Shown here in pieces: positions 33,260 to 45,060 of a stretch of DNA of 64,000 nt. The notes beneath the pieces are model-generated. The model had not been told where the DNA came from. It saw only the letters and a program-made list of their open reading frames with translations, and ran no database searches. Location: NCBI GenBank assembly GCA_028386065.3, contig JAKUCV010004507.1, positions 36,031-100,030 on the forward strand, given 5' to 3'. Both the position numbers and the translations under genes were made by a program. Numbering within the stretch: the first letter of the stretch is position 1; each line of letters starts with the position of its first letter. This stretch comes from Turnera subulata (Eukaryota; Streptophyta; Magnoliopsida; Malpighiales; Passifloraceae).

Positions 33260-36200
33260 TATCATTTGGCGACCATAGTGGGAGCCTGAGAGGTTCCCTA
33301 TGAGATCCTTTTGATGGAGATGCAATCTTTTTTATGGAGATGGAGAAGCAGAAGCATATGTAGATGTAGATGCAGATATTGATGAGCAAAAACAATTGCA
33401 AAACAACAAGATTTGGTAGATCAAACAAATCAAGCAACAACGGAGCTCATGTCAAGGAGCAACTATACAATCAACGCATATAGAGTCATGCACGAAACAA
33501 CAAACCGAATTCAACAATCCATCAACCGAAAGAGCACGCATCAACAAGTTCGATTCCATCAACAAGTTGAGTGCATCAACGACAACAGAAAATAAACATG
33601 AAAACAACCAGATCTGTGAAATCCACACAATCTGAGCCTCTGTGTTCATACAACAAGGATTAAAAGGGAAGAGTTAGATACAATCTGACGAGAAGAGTTG
33701 AATCCAAGCACCTTGCACGACCACGTTGGTGCAACAAGCTCCAAACAACCACTTGTTGAGCTTTTTGACCACCAGGGCGTGAGGACCCGCACACTGCCAA
33801 GAAGATAATGCTATCAGAGCTGATTTAACAAAATTCACAATATCAACAACAAAAAATCAACACAATTAAAGAAAACAACGAGGGGAAGCTGCTGGGAACC
33901 AACCAAGAAAATGGAGCCCGATTGCTTCCCGTGGCCAGGACGTGACCTGATGACCACCGCCTTCCACCGACACGGCCTCGTTGGACTACAATCTATCCAG
34001 ATCGTGACATCACCGCACGAGTTCCAACCAAGGATGCTTTTCCACAGCAACCCAGCAAACAACCTGGTAAGGGTCTCTACCTGCCTCAACTGTGCATTAG
34101 AACCTTGAGGGAAAAAGGCCTGTCGGGTTGCTGGAGCTATGAACCGGAAACCTTTGAGGATCCTCAATTCCACGGTGAGACCACTGAGGAACCTCCCAAT
34201 GATGCTGCTCCTATAGAAGTGATTGTCGTAAGCCCGAACTTCTGGACGCCCGGAAGAGACGCCAATGCCGCCCATTCTCGTCACCGGTGCGACGATACCA
34301 CCGGAGCAGGGAGCCTCCAACACCAACTCGAGTCACCACTCCCATTCCAGATAGTTGTTGGGGTAAGAGGTTGAATTGCTCGACACTGTCAAAAAGATAA
34401 CATAGGCCATCCCGCCGGCCACCGCCGAGAGCATAAGAGAGAGGACCCTCTCTCTACCAATCCACCACCTCTATCAAGAGGCCCAAAATCAACTCTTAGA
34501 CATGCCCTCGTCGGAAGAGATGACCATTGAAGTGAGAATACCAGAGCAAAGGTCACCGCCGACCCACGTTCAGCCCCGTACAAGCACAACAGGGCTGTTG
34601 GAGAACCTTGCCATCGCCATTGCACCCAGTACTGAGGTTAACCCTTGCATATTCCCTCTACAAGTTGTGAACAACGGTAACCACCGTAAGATCCAGGTAG
34701 ATCCGTTGGAGATCTACGAACCCCACTACCTGACGAAGAGGAGAAAGGCTATTGCGGCCACCCCCATCACCAAGTCGGCGACAAAACTGGAGCAGAACCT
34801 GTCATTGGTAACGCGCGCAGCCACTGCGCTTTGTCATTCCGAGCAACGGTCGGTGCGAAGAGTCTCACCGTCGCGAGAGCCGTCATATGCCTCTCCAGCA
34901 TCGCCGCCCACTGGGCCGGTCTCTACCACTTCTTCTATGGAGCAACACCACACACATCCTCGTCGCACTCCGGAGCCTACACACTACTTTGCAGGGGCTG
35001 AAAGCCATCTTTGGATGCCACATTCAATGAAGGCAGTTTGCCAAAACGCGTAGAGGGGAAAACAGAAAAGATGCTTGAGGGAAAGGAAAGTATCCATGAC
35101 CGAATTCTCCCTAGCCCAAGTCAATAATTCAGCCAATCAATGGCCCAAATTAATGACTCAACCAATCAATGGCCCAAATATAAAATGCTACAGCCCAAAA
35201 GCAAAGGCTCGTTCACACTTCCCCCTCTTATTGCATATCTTATGTGCATAAGCCTAAAATTAGGGAATTGTCTCATTTAATACATCATACTATTACATTT
35301 CTTTATCCCCATGCTAATTCGAATTTTGTGACCGAGGAGGCTAATGCTTGCTTTGGCACATGATTTTAGTTAGCCTAGCAAAAAGGCCATGGAATGTGCT
35401 TACATGCTTTCTTATTTCTTATACACGCATGCGACATAAAGATTAAGAAGTCATTGTAATTCGTGAGGCCGTGTTATTTCTTTACATTTGGCAAATACGC
35501 TCGCTCAATTGCAATGCCCAAACAAAAGAGGCCTAGGAGCAAAGACTTGTCTATGCCTAAAGCTTCTGTGTATGATGCATAATTACATATCCTTAAATCA
35601 CATAATAGTTCCGTGTTTGGGCTCAACTACTTGAATGATATCATAGGCTTTCTTGATAAAATAGAAGGTAATAGCTTTGCATAATAATTGATACTGTTAT
35701 GCCCATTCATTTCATGCGCTGTTCTACAATCATATGCCATGTGATTATCACGCTCATGTTCTTCTTGTGACATTAATTCCCATTTCATATAAGGCATATA
35801 ACATGAAAACCAAGACATGATTATTGTCATTGTCAGGTTTCATTATTTCCACATTCACCATGTTCTCATTGGCAATTGCAATGTGAACCCTCATCAGGCA
35901 ATAATAGTGGAGACTACTCTGATTATTCTCTATGTCAATATCGATATATTATTTTCATGCTTCACATTATGGTTTGTGGCTTTGCTAAGCTTGATTTATG
36001 CTTCCCTGGTGTATGCTCACATATACTTAGAGAATCACATGATTTTTATCATGAGTGATACTAAACTTAATGATGTTTTGATATAATGTTTGGGTACCTC
36101 AAGTCGTTGAGGGAATGCAAGTCCACCATGACATTAAGATCACAAGTATGCATTGCAATCTGTGTACTACTTGTTAAACATATTGCGCACTAGCAATGTT

Positions 36201-37486
36201 ACTCAATAATGTAATATGATATTGATTTGACCATTAGAAGAGGTCATGAGGGTTGTATAGATTGTCCCTTCCCATTTTCGTCAAGCATACAACGTCAAGT
36301 TTACATGAAAACCATGACAATTGATTATAATTATTGTCATCATATCACTTGATTATTTGCAAGTGCGTACAGTCATTACGCAAGGAGGTTACCCGATACC
36401 TCTCACATACAGTACTTCTAATGATACTTTTAACAAAATATTTTATGATATTTCATATAAGTTATCAGGTTCCATGAATGATCTTTTCAAAGGCCCCTTG
36501 ACGAGGAGCCAAAAGTCGGGACAAATTTGTACTCTCCGGAGTCACTCCTTGCAAAAAAGCTGGTACCTCGAGGTACACCTTGAAGTGGAACCTATGAAGG
36601 GACCCTGAAGCAATCTCATACACAATGCGGAGGCTCGACCAAGCCCCACTTGTAGGATCCCAAACTTAGGGATGCTCTCACCCTTGATTTGGAGCAGGAA
36701 GCTGAAGAGCTTCCCGAAGAAATCCCCGACCGTACATTTAATGCAAATGAGAGGGACTCAAATCCCATTCAGTATGTTACTTACATCAAACCATACAGTA
36801 GGTGCAAACTACCTGAGAATCATTATCTTGTACGATGATACTACCGCCCACCTTCTATGATGGTACGCAAAGCTGATAGGAGAGGCTCCCGCGTAGATCC
36901 ATATCTTCCCTCCTAAAGCTGGCGGGGATGCTTGTACAGAGGTTCCCAATTCGTGCTTCCCTACAAGAGGATAGCAACACCTCCTTGATACCCAACGTGG
37001 CGAATGAGAATTGCCCAGGGACTATGTCTGACAATTCAACAAGAAATGTCGCAAATAAAAGATACAAAATGCCAAGATAGCTATGCCACAAAAGGGGCAG
37101 GGAGAAGAAGTTTCCTAACTTTCCTTCCTGGCTTCCCAGACCCGCAATGCCCCACTCACGAAGAGGGCACTTGAGTGCATTTGCCGGGATAACACCCACT
37201 TACAAAGATACAACAAAATTGGAGTGTGGATGGAACCAAATACAAAGATGAATCACAACCATATACAAAGGCCTCCGAAGAAGGCTAGGAAACACAACGA
37301 ATATGATGTCAGGACATCCATATACACTTTCTTGAGTTCTGTTGATGACTTTCATATTAACACTCGATGAGCCTTAAAGGCTGCCCCCAGGATGATTCAA
37401 GAACATAAAAATGAATACAGAAGAGCCGCCCTTAATGGGGGCTACCAGATCCGGACCCTCCAAGACACCCATGAGGTGTAACATAT
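33260..37486. other. non-coding interior of the LARD-like element, left part
   Basis: No retroelement protein domain is seen. The longest frame on the element strand (34502-35053, 183 aa, Pro/Ser/Thr-rich) has no recognisable motif. Read as a carrier region of unknown origin. Confidence 0.6.
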
Positions 37487-38050
37487 GCATAAGCCATCTC
37501 TTAATGGGCTACAGCATCACAAAGGGTACCCTTCACGAAGGGAACCCCCTCTAAGACACCCATGAGGCACAACAAATGCATAAGCCATCTTTTAATGGGC
37601 TACAGCATCCTAAAGGGTACCCCCACGATGGGAACTCCCTCCAAGACACCCACGAGGTGCAAAAAGTCGCCCACGAGGTGCAAAAAGCCGCCCACGAGGC
37701 GCAAAGAAGTTACCCGCGAGGCGCAAAGAAGTCACCCACGAGGTGCAAAAAGTCACCCATGAGGTGCAAAAAAAAACCGCCCATGAGGTGCCAAAATTCT
37801 CTTAAGCCGCCCGTGAGGCGCAAATAAGACACCCATGTGGTGCAAAATTTGTTTAAGTCGCCCATGAGGTGCAAAATTCTTCTAAGACACCAATAAGGTG
37901 TAACATATGAATAAGCCATCACTTAATGGGCTACAACATCCTAAATGGTACCCCCACGATGGGAACTCCCTCCAAAACAGCCATGAGGTGTAACATATGC
38001 ATAAGCCATCTATCAATGGGCTACAGCATCCAAAAGGTACCCATCCATTA
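37487..38050. repeat. nested tandem repeats inside the LARD-like element
   Basis: A long unit (TAAGCCATCxxTTAATGGGCTACAGCATCxxAAAxGGTACCC...) recurs at about 37490, 37580, 37912 and 38000. Between copies lies an array of about a dozen short units of the form CACCCAyGAGGTGCAAAA, near 37645-37890. No open frame of interest follows the period. Confidence 0.8.
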
Positions 38051-38939
38051 ACAAGCTACTGAAGGTATCCTTGTTGAAATGGTGGACCTAACACTGGAGG
38101 ATCTTGTTGAGACAATAAGGTTCCAAGAAGCTTCCGCGATGGCCATATATGCCCCATGAAGCTTCAACATAAAGGAGACAGCTGATGTCCAAGAAGATCT
38201 ATTCAAAAGTAGACGATCATTTACAAAACCCAAAGTTAGGGAAGCATTTACCCCCAGCGCCGGGGGCTGGAAGCAGGAGAGCTTCCCGAAGAAAACAAAA
38301 GCCGAACCATCAAACTCTCGGAGGGAAGATCAAATCCCATCATGCATGCCGCTCGTGGCTGAACAATGTCAGAATTAATGTGACAATTGCCCAACATGTG
38401 TGCACCATCAAAGGCTACCTGATGATAACCTGGAAGATCTGAAAGTGAGTAATGGTGAGCTACTATCAAAGGGAAGCCCAAGGATGAAGCTTGAGAACAA
38501 ACACCATAAGCTGCAAACAGTCCCATCGGAGCCATACACCACAAGGCCCATAGTCGTGCCACAAAACACGAAAGGCCCTCGGAACTCTAACGCACTAATT
38601 GGTGTCTTTGAACTCAAGCTAATCTGCAAGCTTACCTAAGAGAGAGGAAGCCTCCATAAACTTGCTTAAAGATGAAAACTAGGATGACGTCCCCAGATGG
38701 CTCCCAAAGGCCTCGAACGCCCCAACGGATGCAAGGCAAAATTAAACTACAAGGTCCAGTGTGCGCCACCTACAAAAAATGCCCACAATGCATCAAGGGC
38801 TGCCCTTTATTAAATATGATTCCTAATGCCTATGAGCCATCCAAGAGGATGCCTAAATAGCACCAAAAGTCGCATTTTTCCTAATAAGGCCCCTAATGCC
38901 AAAGCTCCGTTTCAGAAAATGGAGATATTACAAAGGCCC

Positions 38940-39200
38940 TCCTTCTAGCGCCAATGTAGACAACCCGTAGAGTGGTTCAAAACAAAGACCCGACGGAGGT
39001 CCCAAAACAATGGCCGGAAGGTGCCCAATGTAGATAACCCATGGAGTGGTTCCCAACAGAGACCCCATGGAGGTCCCAAAGTGAAGGCCGGAAGGTGCCC
39101 AACGAAGATCACCTGTAGAGTGGTTCTGATCCAAGACTCTAAAGGGGCTCACAATGAAAGCCGAAAGGTGCCCAGTGATGATAACAAATGCAATACCATG
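38940..39200. repeat. about 75-80 bp tandem repeat, three diverged copies
   Basis: Units contain CAATGTAGATAACCCATGGAGTGGTT-like and GGCCGGAAGGTGCCCAA phrases, beginning near 38948, 39026 and 39100. They lie inside the LARD-like element near its 3' LTR. Confidence 0.75.
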
Positions 39201-39768
39201 TCCAATGTTAGAAAGGTTGGGAACCCCAAGCAATCACTCTAATTGATGAGGCTAGAAGCGGAAAAGTTACCCGAAGATTCCAAATGGTGCAAGAGAAGTT
39301 CAAATCTTATCAAGGACGATGAGGTGTCTTCACAAATATCCATTTCAGAGGAACCAATGTCCTTATGAAAGCCCTCCTTCTAGTGCCACCCAATTAGATG
39401 GTACCTAAAAGGCCGCCCACCTCTTAAAGAGGTTCTTCACAAACAAAAAGGGTACCTACCCAAGCAGCTGAAAAGAGTACATGTACCTCAGCTCAGAAAG
39501 CCGTATACCGAGTCAGAACCCATTATTCAGCATGTCACTTCGGAGCTTATCAAGATGCTTCCCACACCAACATTTGAAAATTTTTCAAGAAAGACTGGGT
39601 CCTAGCACCCTCAAAACCTTCTTAAGGCTGCACTCTTTTTTCCTCATCAGGTTTTTATCCCATTGGGTTTTTCCTGATAGGGTTTTTAACGAGGCAGTAT
39701 TTTTCAAAGGGCCATATATACTTAAATGCCCGAACTTGTACCAAGATTCAGCCATTTAGGGGGCTAAA

Positions 39769-40285
39769 TGATATGACCCGAAATATTAGTGAACGTGATA
39801 AACCCATCAAGTCCCTAATTTGCACTACATGATGGCCCATGTAACTGAACAAACAAGAAGAGCCCATACTAACCAAGGTGTTCCCCGAGAAACTCCAAGA
39901 CGATCCCAAGACTCAAGGTTCCCGAGGAAGCTACACAATGGTCCCAGGACCCAAACCGGAAGCCAACCTGAAGCAACCTGTATTAGCTTAGAGGACACTC
40001 CCCCCAGCTTCCCCGAGGAAGCTCTAAGGCAACCCAAGGATCCCGAAGGGAACCACGTGGCATCTGACTTCTCAAGCATGACAAGGCAAAGCTTGGTCAA
40101 GAAGTTGTTCACCCACTCCTTAAATCATGGAGCAAATCTGGAAAGCATAGGTCTCCAAAACTTGTCCACTAAGTGAACACTATTGTCTCTTAGCTCCATA
40201 AATATGGAGTCCTCATTTATGTACAATCTAATGGCAAATTAGAGGAAATTATATATAATTTCCATGTTCTCTCTATATTTTTCCA
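39769..40285 (+). repeat. 3' LTR of the non-autonomous element
   Basis: 517 bp and nearly the same as 32744-33259, preceded by the polypurine tract TTTAGGGGGCTAAA. Confidence 0.92.
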
Positions 40286-41610
40286 TACGTATTGTGTTTA
40301 TAATGTCTTGTTATTTTCTTTTATAGGCGGCCATCCAAAAAAACCAAACCTATTAGGACTTGGATTTATGTATTTTATAATGTCGTTGTTATTTTCTCTT
40401 ATAGGCGGCCATTCCAAAAATCCAAACCCATTAGGACTCCGATTAAATTATAAATTATAATTAACTATCCCCCAACCGTAGCAACATACATACATGGTTC
40501 ATGGTCCAACCACGGTCGACGCTAGCGGGTTCCCTAAATAAATACTTGAAAAATTAGCAGAAACCGTGCTTGAATTTCTAAGGAGGGGGTACCATGCAGC
40601 CGGATTCATTTTGTATATAAAAAGAGAGAAAAAAAAAGGAGAAAAATAAATATATAAGCTAGCTGTATATTTGACCAAATGTAAAAGAAAAAAAAACTAA
40701 GAAACTAACAATTACTTTTGGACAAATCTTAGCGAGCACTCAAAAGAAAAAAAAATTACAAATTGTACCACGAAACTTCCTAACCCAGATTTTTTTTCAC
40801 ATGGAAGATACAAGAGAGAAAACCTCATATGATAACAAGAAGCAAACTGCAGGTAGCAGGAGCAACAACACAGCTGCCTCCCCAAAAGAGCAAAAGATGG
40901 GATTCGCTTAACTTTATAACCCTCCCTCCAAGAGTAAAAAGACCAGCCATTGCATCGTTATCTACAAAACTTGGACGCCGACAAACATTAGAGTGGGGCT
41001 GATGCTGTTCTACGAAGTTGATATTTTGGTTCCGGCACCGGAACAGATGGCAACAACTTCTCCAGTTCCTGCAAGTTAAGGGCAGCACCTATAAGATGAG
41101 AACAATCTAGGTGATATGCTGCAGCAAAGAACAAAGGATTGGAACTAGAAAAGCCATAGGGAGAAACAAAAACTCCATTCACAATTCAAGTGAATATTCT
41201 CCAGAGGTGGAATTATGGACCTCGCAAAGAGATGGAATACTTATCCAAATAAGAAAAGCTTAGAACATCCAAGTAGGAGCCAGGGGACTACAGGAAATGA
41301 GAGAATTGTCTTTGGGCAGCAAATTCATTTCCTGGCATTCCTAAGATTGACAGAAACCACAACATAAATCCTTCAAGGTTCCCACCAAAGAAATATCTAA
41401 ACAATCAAAAACTTGCTAAAAGATCAAGACAAATAGGATAGGAAAGATCCAGTCCATGTTGACATTGCACCAACCATCGTGCCTCTATCTGCTAATAAGT
41501 CTGTCTCATAATTAAAAGTTGGATGTTGGTTATTGCATATCTTACATAGTTTTCATCCCACCATATCCAAGTATTCCATCAAATGAACAAGGAGTTTCTT
41601 AAGCAAAATT
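40286..41610 (-). repeat. segmental duplicate B: F-box promoter to bZIP last intron
   Basis: Matches 8098-9385 over almost its whole length. Small differences include an extra GCAGAAACCGTGC...CATGCAGCC stretch near 40557 and the single-copy state of the 74-bp unit. It contains the genuine last exon and 3' UTR of the bZIP gene. Confidence 0.88.
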
Positions 41611-43849
41611 CGGACATGTTGCCAATTTACTGTTAAAAGGGTTATTGGACTGCTTCCACCTTCAATTAGAGCAATTGTACATTATTCTCATACTAATGAT
41701 GATGATGGTGATTGAAATTCTAAGTGGCCCACATAACACTGAGCTAAAAAAAACCCGACCTACAATCTCTACTTTTTCAATCATAGCAGAAACCGTGCCA
41801 CAGGCTTCGAGCAAAGTGGTGTTAGATACACCACTACTAAAACACAGCACATAACATGCCTAGGCTTCGAGCAGATGCAGCCACAGAAAGTAAACGACCA
41901 TCATTCTGATCAAGGACAAACTTTCACACTCTACTCTTCCACATAGACTCATCCAAAAGAAAACATATGAAGTCAAAGGCTAAATAACAAGTGAAAAAGA
42001 ATTGGCATGTAAAGTTACTCGAACCAGATGAACCCAAATCTTCCTCATTCCACTGAGAATGTACAAACAGAACAGAGAGTAAAGAGGAAAGAAAGAAATC
42101 CTTAAGTCTCCTTCTTATCACATCCTACTATATATTGACAATCCAAAGAAGAACCATATCTTGCATGAGTATGATGAGAAAAGTACAATCCAAGAAACAA
42201 GTTTGGGTAAAATACTAATGAAAAAGAGCTACTAAATAACATCTGTGCTCATAGATCCAGAAACATGCAAAGGGCACACCTGGATTTTTAATCTCAGCTG
42301 CAAACAAAAGGAAAAACATGCGGAAAGTAAAAGGAGAAAACAAAGGAAACCGAAATCTCCCTGTTTTCTTGCCAAGCTCATAGTTTTTGAGTTCTTTCGA
42401 TGATATTACTATTGGGGTCTGTACTTCAACTTACTGTTATAGTCGAGATAACCTTGAAAGTAATCATCAATTTACCCTATGTCAACCTACCATGTTGAAG
42501 CTGAAAAAAAATACTATACAAAATCGCAACCTCCATATTATCAGGGTAGATAGGTGCTTGAATATCACCGCTTCATCAGTGGCAGTAACATGTTACTTGC
42601 AGTGCGAATGCACACTAAACAATCAGCAGGATGGGAAGAAGGCAGTATGATGTTTCAGTTTCAGTCATGTTTTGCTTCAATATTAGACATCCATTCACTT
42701 AACTCTAAGGCCAATAACCAAAACGAAAAAAGGTAAGAAACTGCAAGGAAGATACTGTTCATTCAACCAAGGAAGAGAAAGAACCGAAAGTAGATATTCA
42801 ATTACAGTAATGAACAAAATCGTTGAATGATAGACAAACTGTTGTCCTATCCAAAGAAAATGCTAACCTTTCGTTTCCTTAGCCTTTCATTTTCCTCTTC
42901 CAGGCGGGAGACTTTGTTTTCCAATTCATTGGTGTAAGCCTGTTCACAATGGTCTTTCAGGTCATTCAAAATTAACAAGGAGATGGGGCAACAAAGCAAC
43001 ATGAATGTATTGTCAAGTGCCATGTGACATTAAGAATTTTTGAGTACTGACCTGCTTCCTTGCCCGGGAGCGAGCAGCGGATTCACGATTCTTTATCATT
43101 CTCTTCTGCCTCCTCTCAACAGTCTTCTCAATCATATCCTCTGGTGCGCCCCTTTTCCTAGCAGGTGTCTGTGAATCTGACAATGTTCCCATCAAAGGCG
43201 GAGGTATGGCTGCATGATTCTCTGGATAAGGAACATCCATTACGGCTCCAGTTCCCATGTGAAGTGGCGGTACAGGCTGGCCTGGCATATAAAGTCCCAT
43301 CATGCCTTGTGCATGCTGGTATTGTGGATGGGGATACTGCATCCAGGCACCTTGTTGATGTGCAATATTCGAATCAATACCAACAACTGGACCACCATCT
43401 TTTTTCTCCATGGATGCTTCGGCAACAACACCTGCTTTTACTAAGAAATCCTCCAGAGTCATCTCTCCCAATGTAGGGTGTCTTTCCCTGGACTTCATTT
43501 CCCCATTTTCCTTGCTTTGTTGAATGTCTTTCCACACCTCATCAACTGTCTTCTTGCTTAGCGCACTAGTCAATGACAGGCTCGCTTGACGCTGAAGAGC
43601 AGTCTGATTAGACAATGGTGTGCCTTCAAGTTCCATACCCATGGTATGGTTAGCCTCAGCTGTCCATACATTCTTGAGAAGTTCATCAAGGTTCATGCTG
43701 CTGAGAGGTTTACCTAAGTCACCCAACTGATTTTGGACCTCGTCCAAAGTGAGGCTGTACATTGAGTTTTGCCGTGCCAATGGCTGAAATGAAGACTGTT
43801 TACCGTTACTACCACCATCACCTTGAGATCCCATTGTCTGCATCCCCAT
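40988..43849 (-). CDS. AREB3: AREB3/DPBF3-type bZIP transcription factor (ABI5-like)
   Basis: Three coding exons on the minus strand: 43849-43052, 42939-42868 and 41068-40988, with donors CAG|GTCAGT and AAG|GTTAGC and acceptors GAACAG and CTTGCAG. The sum is 316 aa in phase. Group A bZIP marks are clear: C1 with the kinase site LARQNSMYSLTLDEVQ (residues 24-40), C2 SLSLTSALSKKTVDEVWKD (90-108), C3 RHPTLGEMTLEDFLVKAGVV (123-142), basic region RRQKRMIKNRESAARSRARK (about 245-265), zipper NELENKVSRLEEENERLRKR (about 270-289), and C-terminal LRRTASAP. Such factors bind ABRE promoter elements in the nucleus and act in abscisic-acid and seed responses after SnRK2 phosphorylation at RxxS sites. An ATG five codons inside (MGSQ) could also start. 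The 1.8-kb last intron is long. The final residue is Leu instead of the usual Phe. Confidence 0.93.
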
Positions 43850-45060
43850 TCAAGAAATTTCCCTCACAACTCTCATTCCAAATATCAGGTTCACCCTCAA
43901 GACAACTCTTCTGCTAACTTCGACTTCTTCTCTGACTACACTAATCCAATCTTCCAAATCAACCCTAAATCAGAAACAGACATAGCCAATCAACAGTTTA
44001 GAACCAACTAATCAACTGAAAAATCCTTCGAGCTGAAACCTGGAAGCAAACCTTTCGCAAGAAATGCTATGACCACACCCAAATTTGAGATGATGAAATA
44101 ATGTAAAAAAAATAAAGCTTGAATCTGTTGCATGCAACAGTAGAGCCAAAACTCGATTAAATTCCTGGAAACCCTTACCAACAACCTCATGCACAAAAAA
44201 TAACTGAAAATAGTAAAAAGGCTATGGGAAGCACATCAAACCCACAGCTGAAAATCACTTGATTTGGACAGGAGAAACGATTAAAAGAAGATCCCCCACA
44301 ATCTTTTAGTCATAAACATATTAGGGTGAATAAAAGAAATAAACAGAAAACAGCTAAATCAGACCATGCACCCCATTGGAATCCAAATTCGAGCTGCAAT
44401 GAACCCAATAAAAGGAATGCATAACCTAATACTGGCAGAACTTTAGGAAGGCAATAAGATTGACGAGGAAGGCGTAAATTTAACATCACACAGAGCTAAA
44501 AACTGCTAATCAGTCACATGCAAACGGACAAGGGCAAAAGTTTAACCTCCATTAACCAAAAGCTGCGAAACCCAAATCCCAAAAGAACTCACACTAACTC
44601 ACATAATCACAATAACCCAATAAACACCCAATTTCAAAAAAAAAAAATCTGCATGAAACAGAAATCAACGGTTTGAATGTAAGCAAAAAAGGGTAAACTT
44701 TTTCAGGTACCAATAGGAATCATAATCAAGAGTATCGAAGAGAGTATGGTAGGATAACGGCAATCAAAAACCCCCCCAAATGTTAGTGTGGGAAAGAGAA
44801 AAAAGATTCAAACTTTAAAGAGAGAAGAGCATAAAAAGGAGAGGAGATGAGAAGAGGACTGAGGGTAAAGGAATGCTGAGGAAGGAGACAATGAAAAAAA
44901 AAAGAACTTACTTTTATGATCTGGGACTGAAGTGAAACAAAGGAGATGATTTTTTGGGCTTCAGAGAATACTGGAATTTTGGTTAAATCAGCTGTTTTAT
45001 GAATTCACACACACAGAGAGCTAAAGGGAGGGGAGGAGGAGAGAGTTTTACAAAAAGCAA
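43850..45060 (-). promoter_or_regulatory. 5' UTR, probable leader intron and promoter of the bZIP gene
   Basis: On the minus strand a donor-like AAAA|GTAAGTTC at about 44911, and AG-rich leader sequence just before the ATG, suggest a leader intron of about 0.9-1 kb. The region 44990-45060 (purine/CT-rich, CACACACACAGAGAGC) is a likely start area. Exact sites need transcript data. Confidence 0.45.

Larger units (their letters stand above)
32744..40285 (+). mobile_element. large non-autonomous LTR element (LARD-like), 7.5 kb
   Basis: Direct LTRs at 32744-33259 and 39769-40285, both starting TGATATGACCCGAAATATTAG and ending CTCTATATTTTTCCA. They differ by roughly 3-4 percent by eye. A primer-site-like TTTGGCGACCATAGTGGGAG lies at 33265-33285 and a polypurine tract TTTAGGGGGCTAAA at 39755-39768. 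The 6.5-kb centre has no gag, RT, integrase or RNase H that I can find, only short unconserved frames and tandem repeats. The flanks CATGT (32739-32743) and TACGT (40286-40290) match imperfectly, so the target duplication has decayed or the end is off by a base. The paralogous empty site is at about 8098-8110. Confidence 0.88.

Noticed and set aside
34502..35053. 183-aa frame in the non-autonomous LTR element
   Set aside because: Pro/Ser/Thr-rich with no recognisable gag motif. It could be chance, so it is mentioned only in the interior description.
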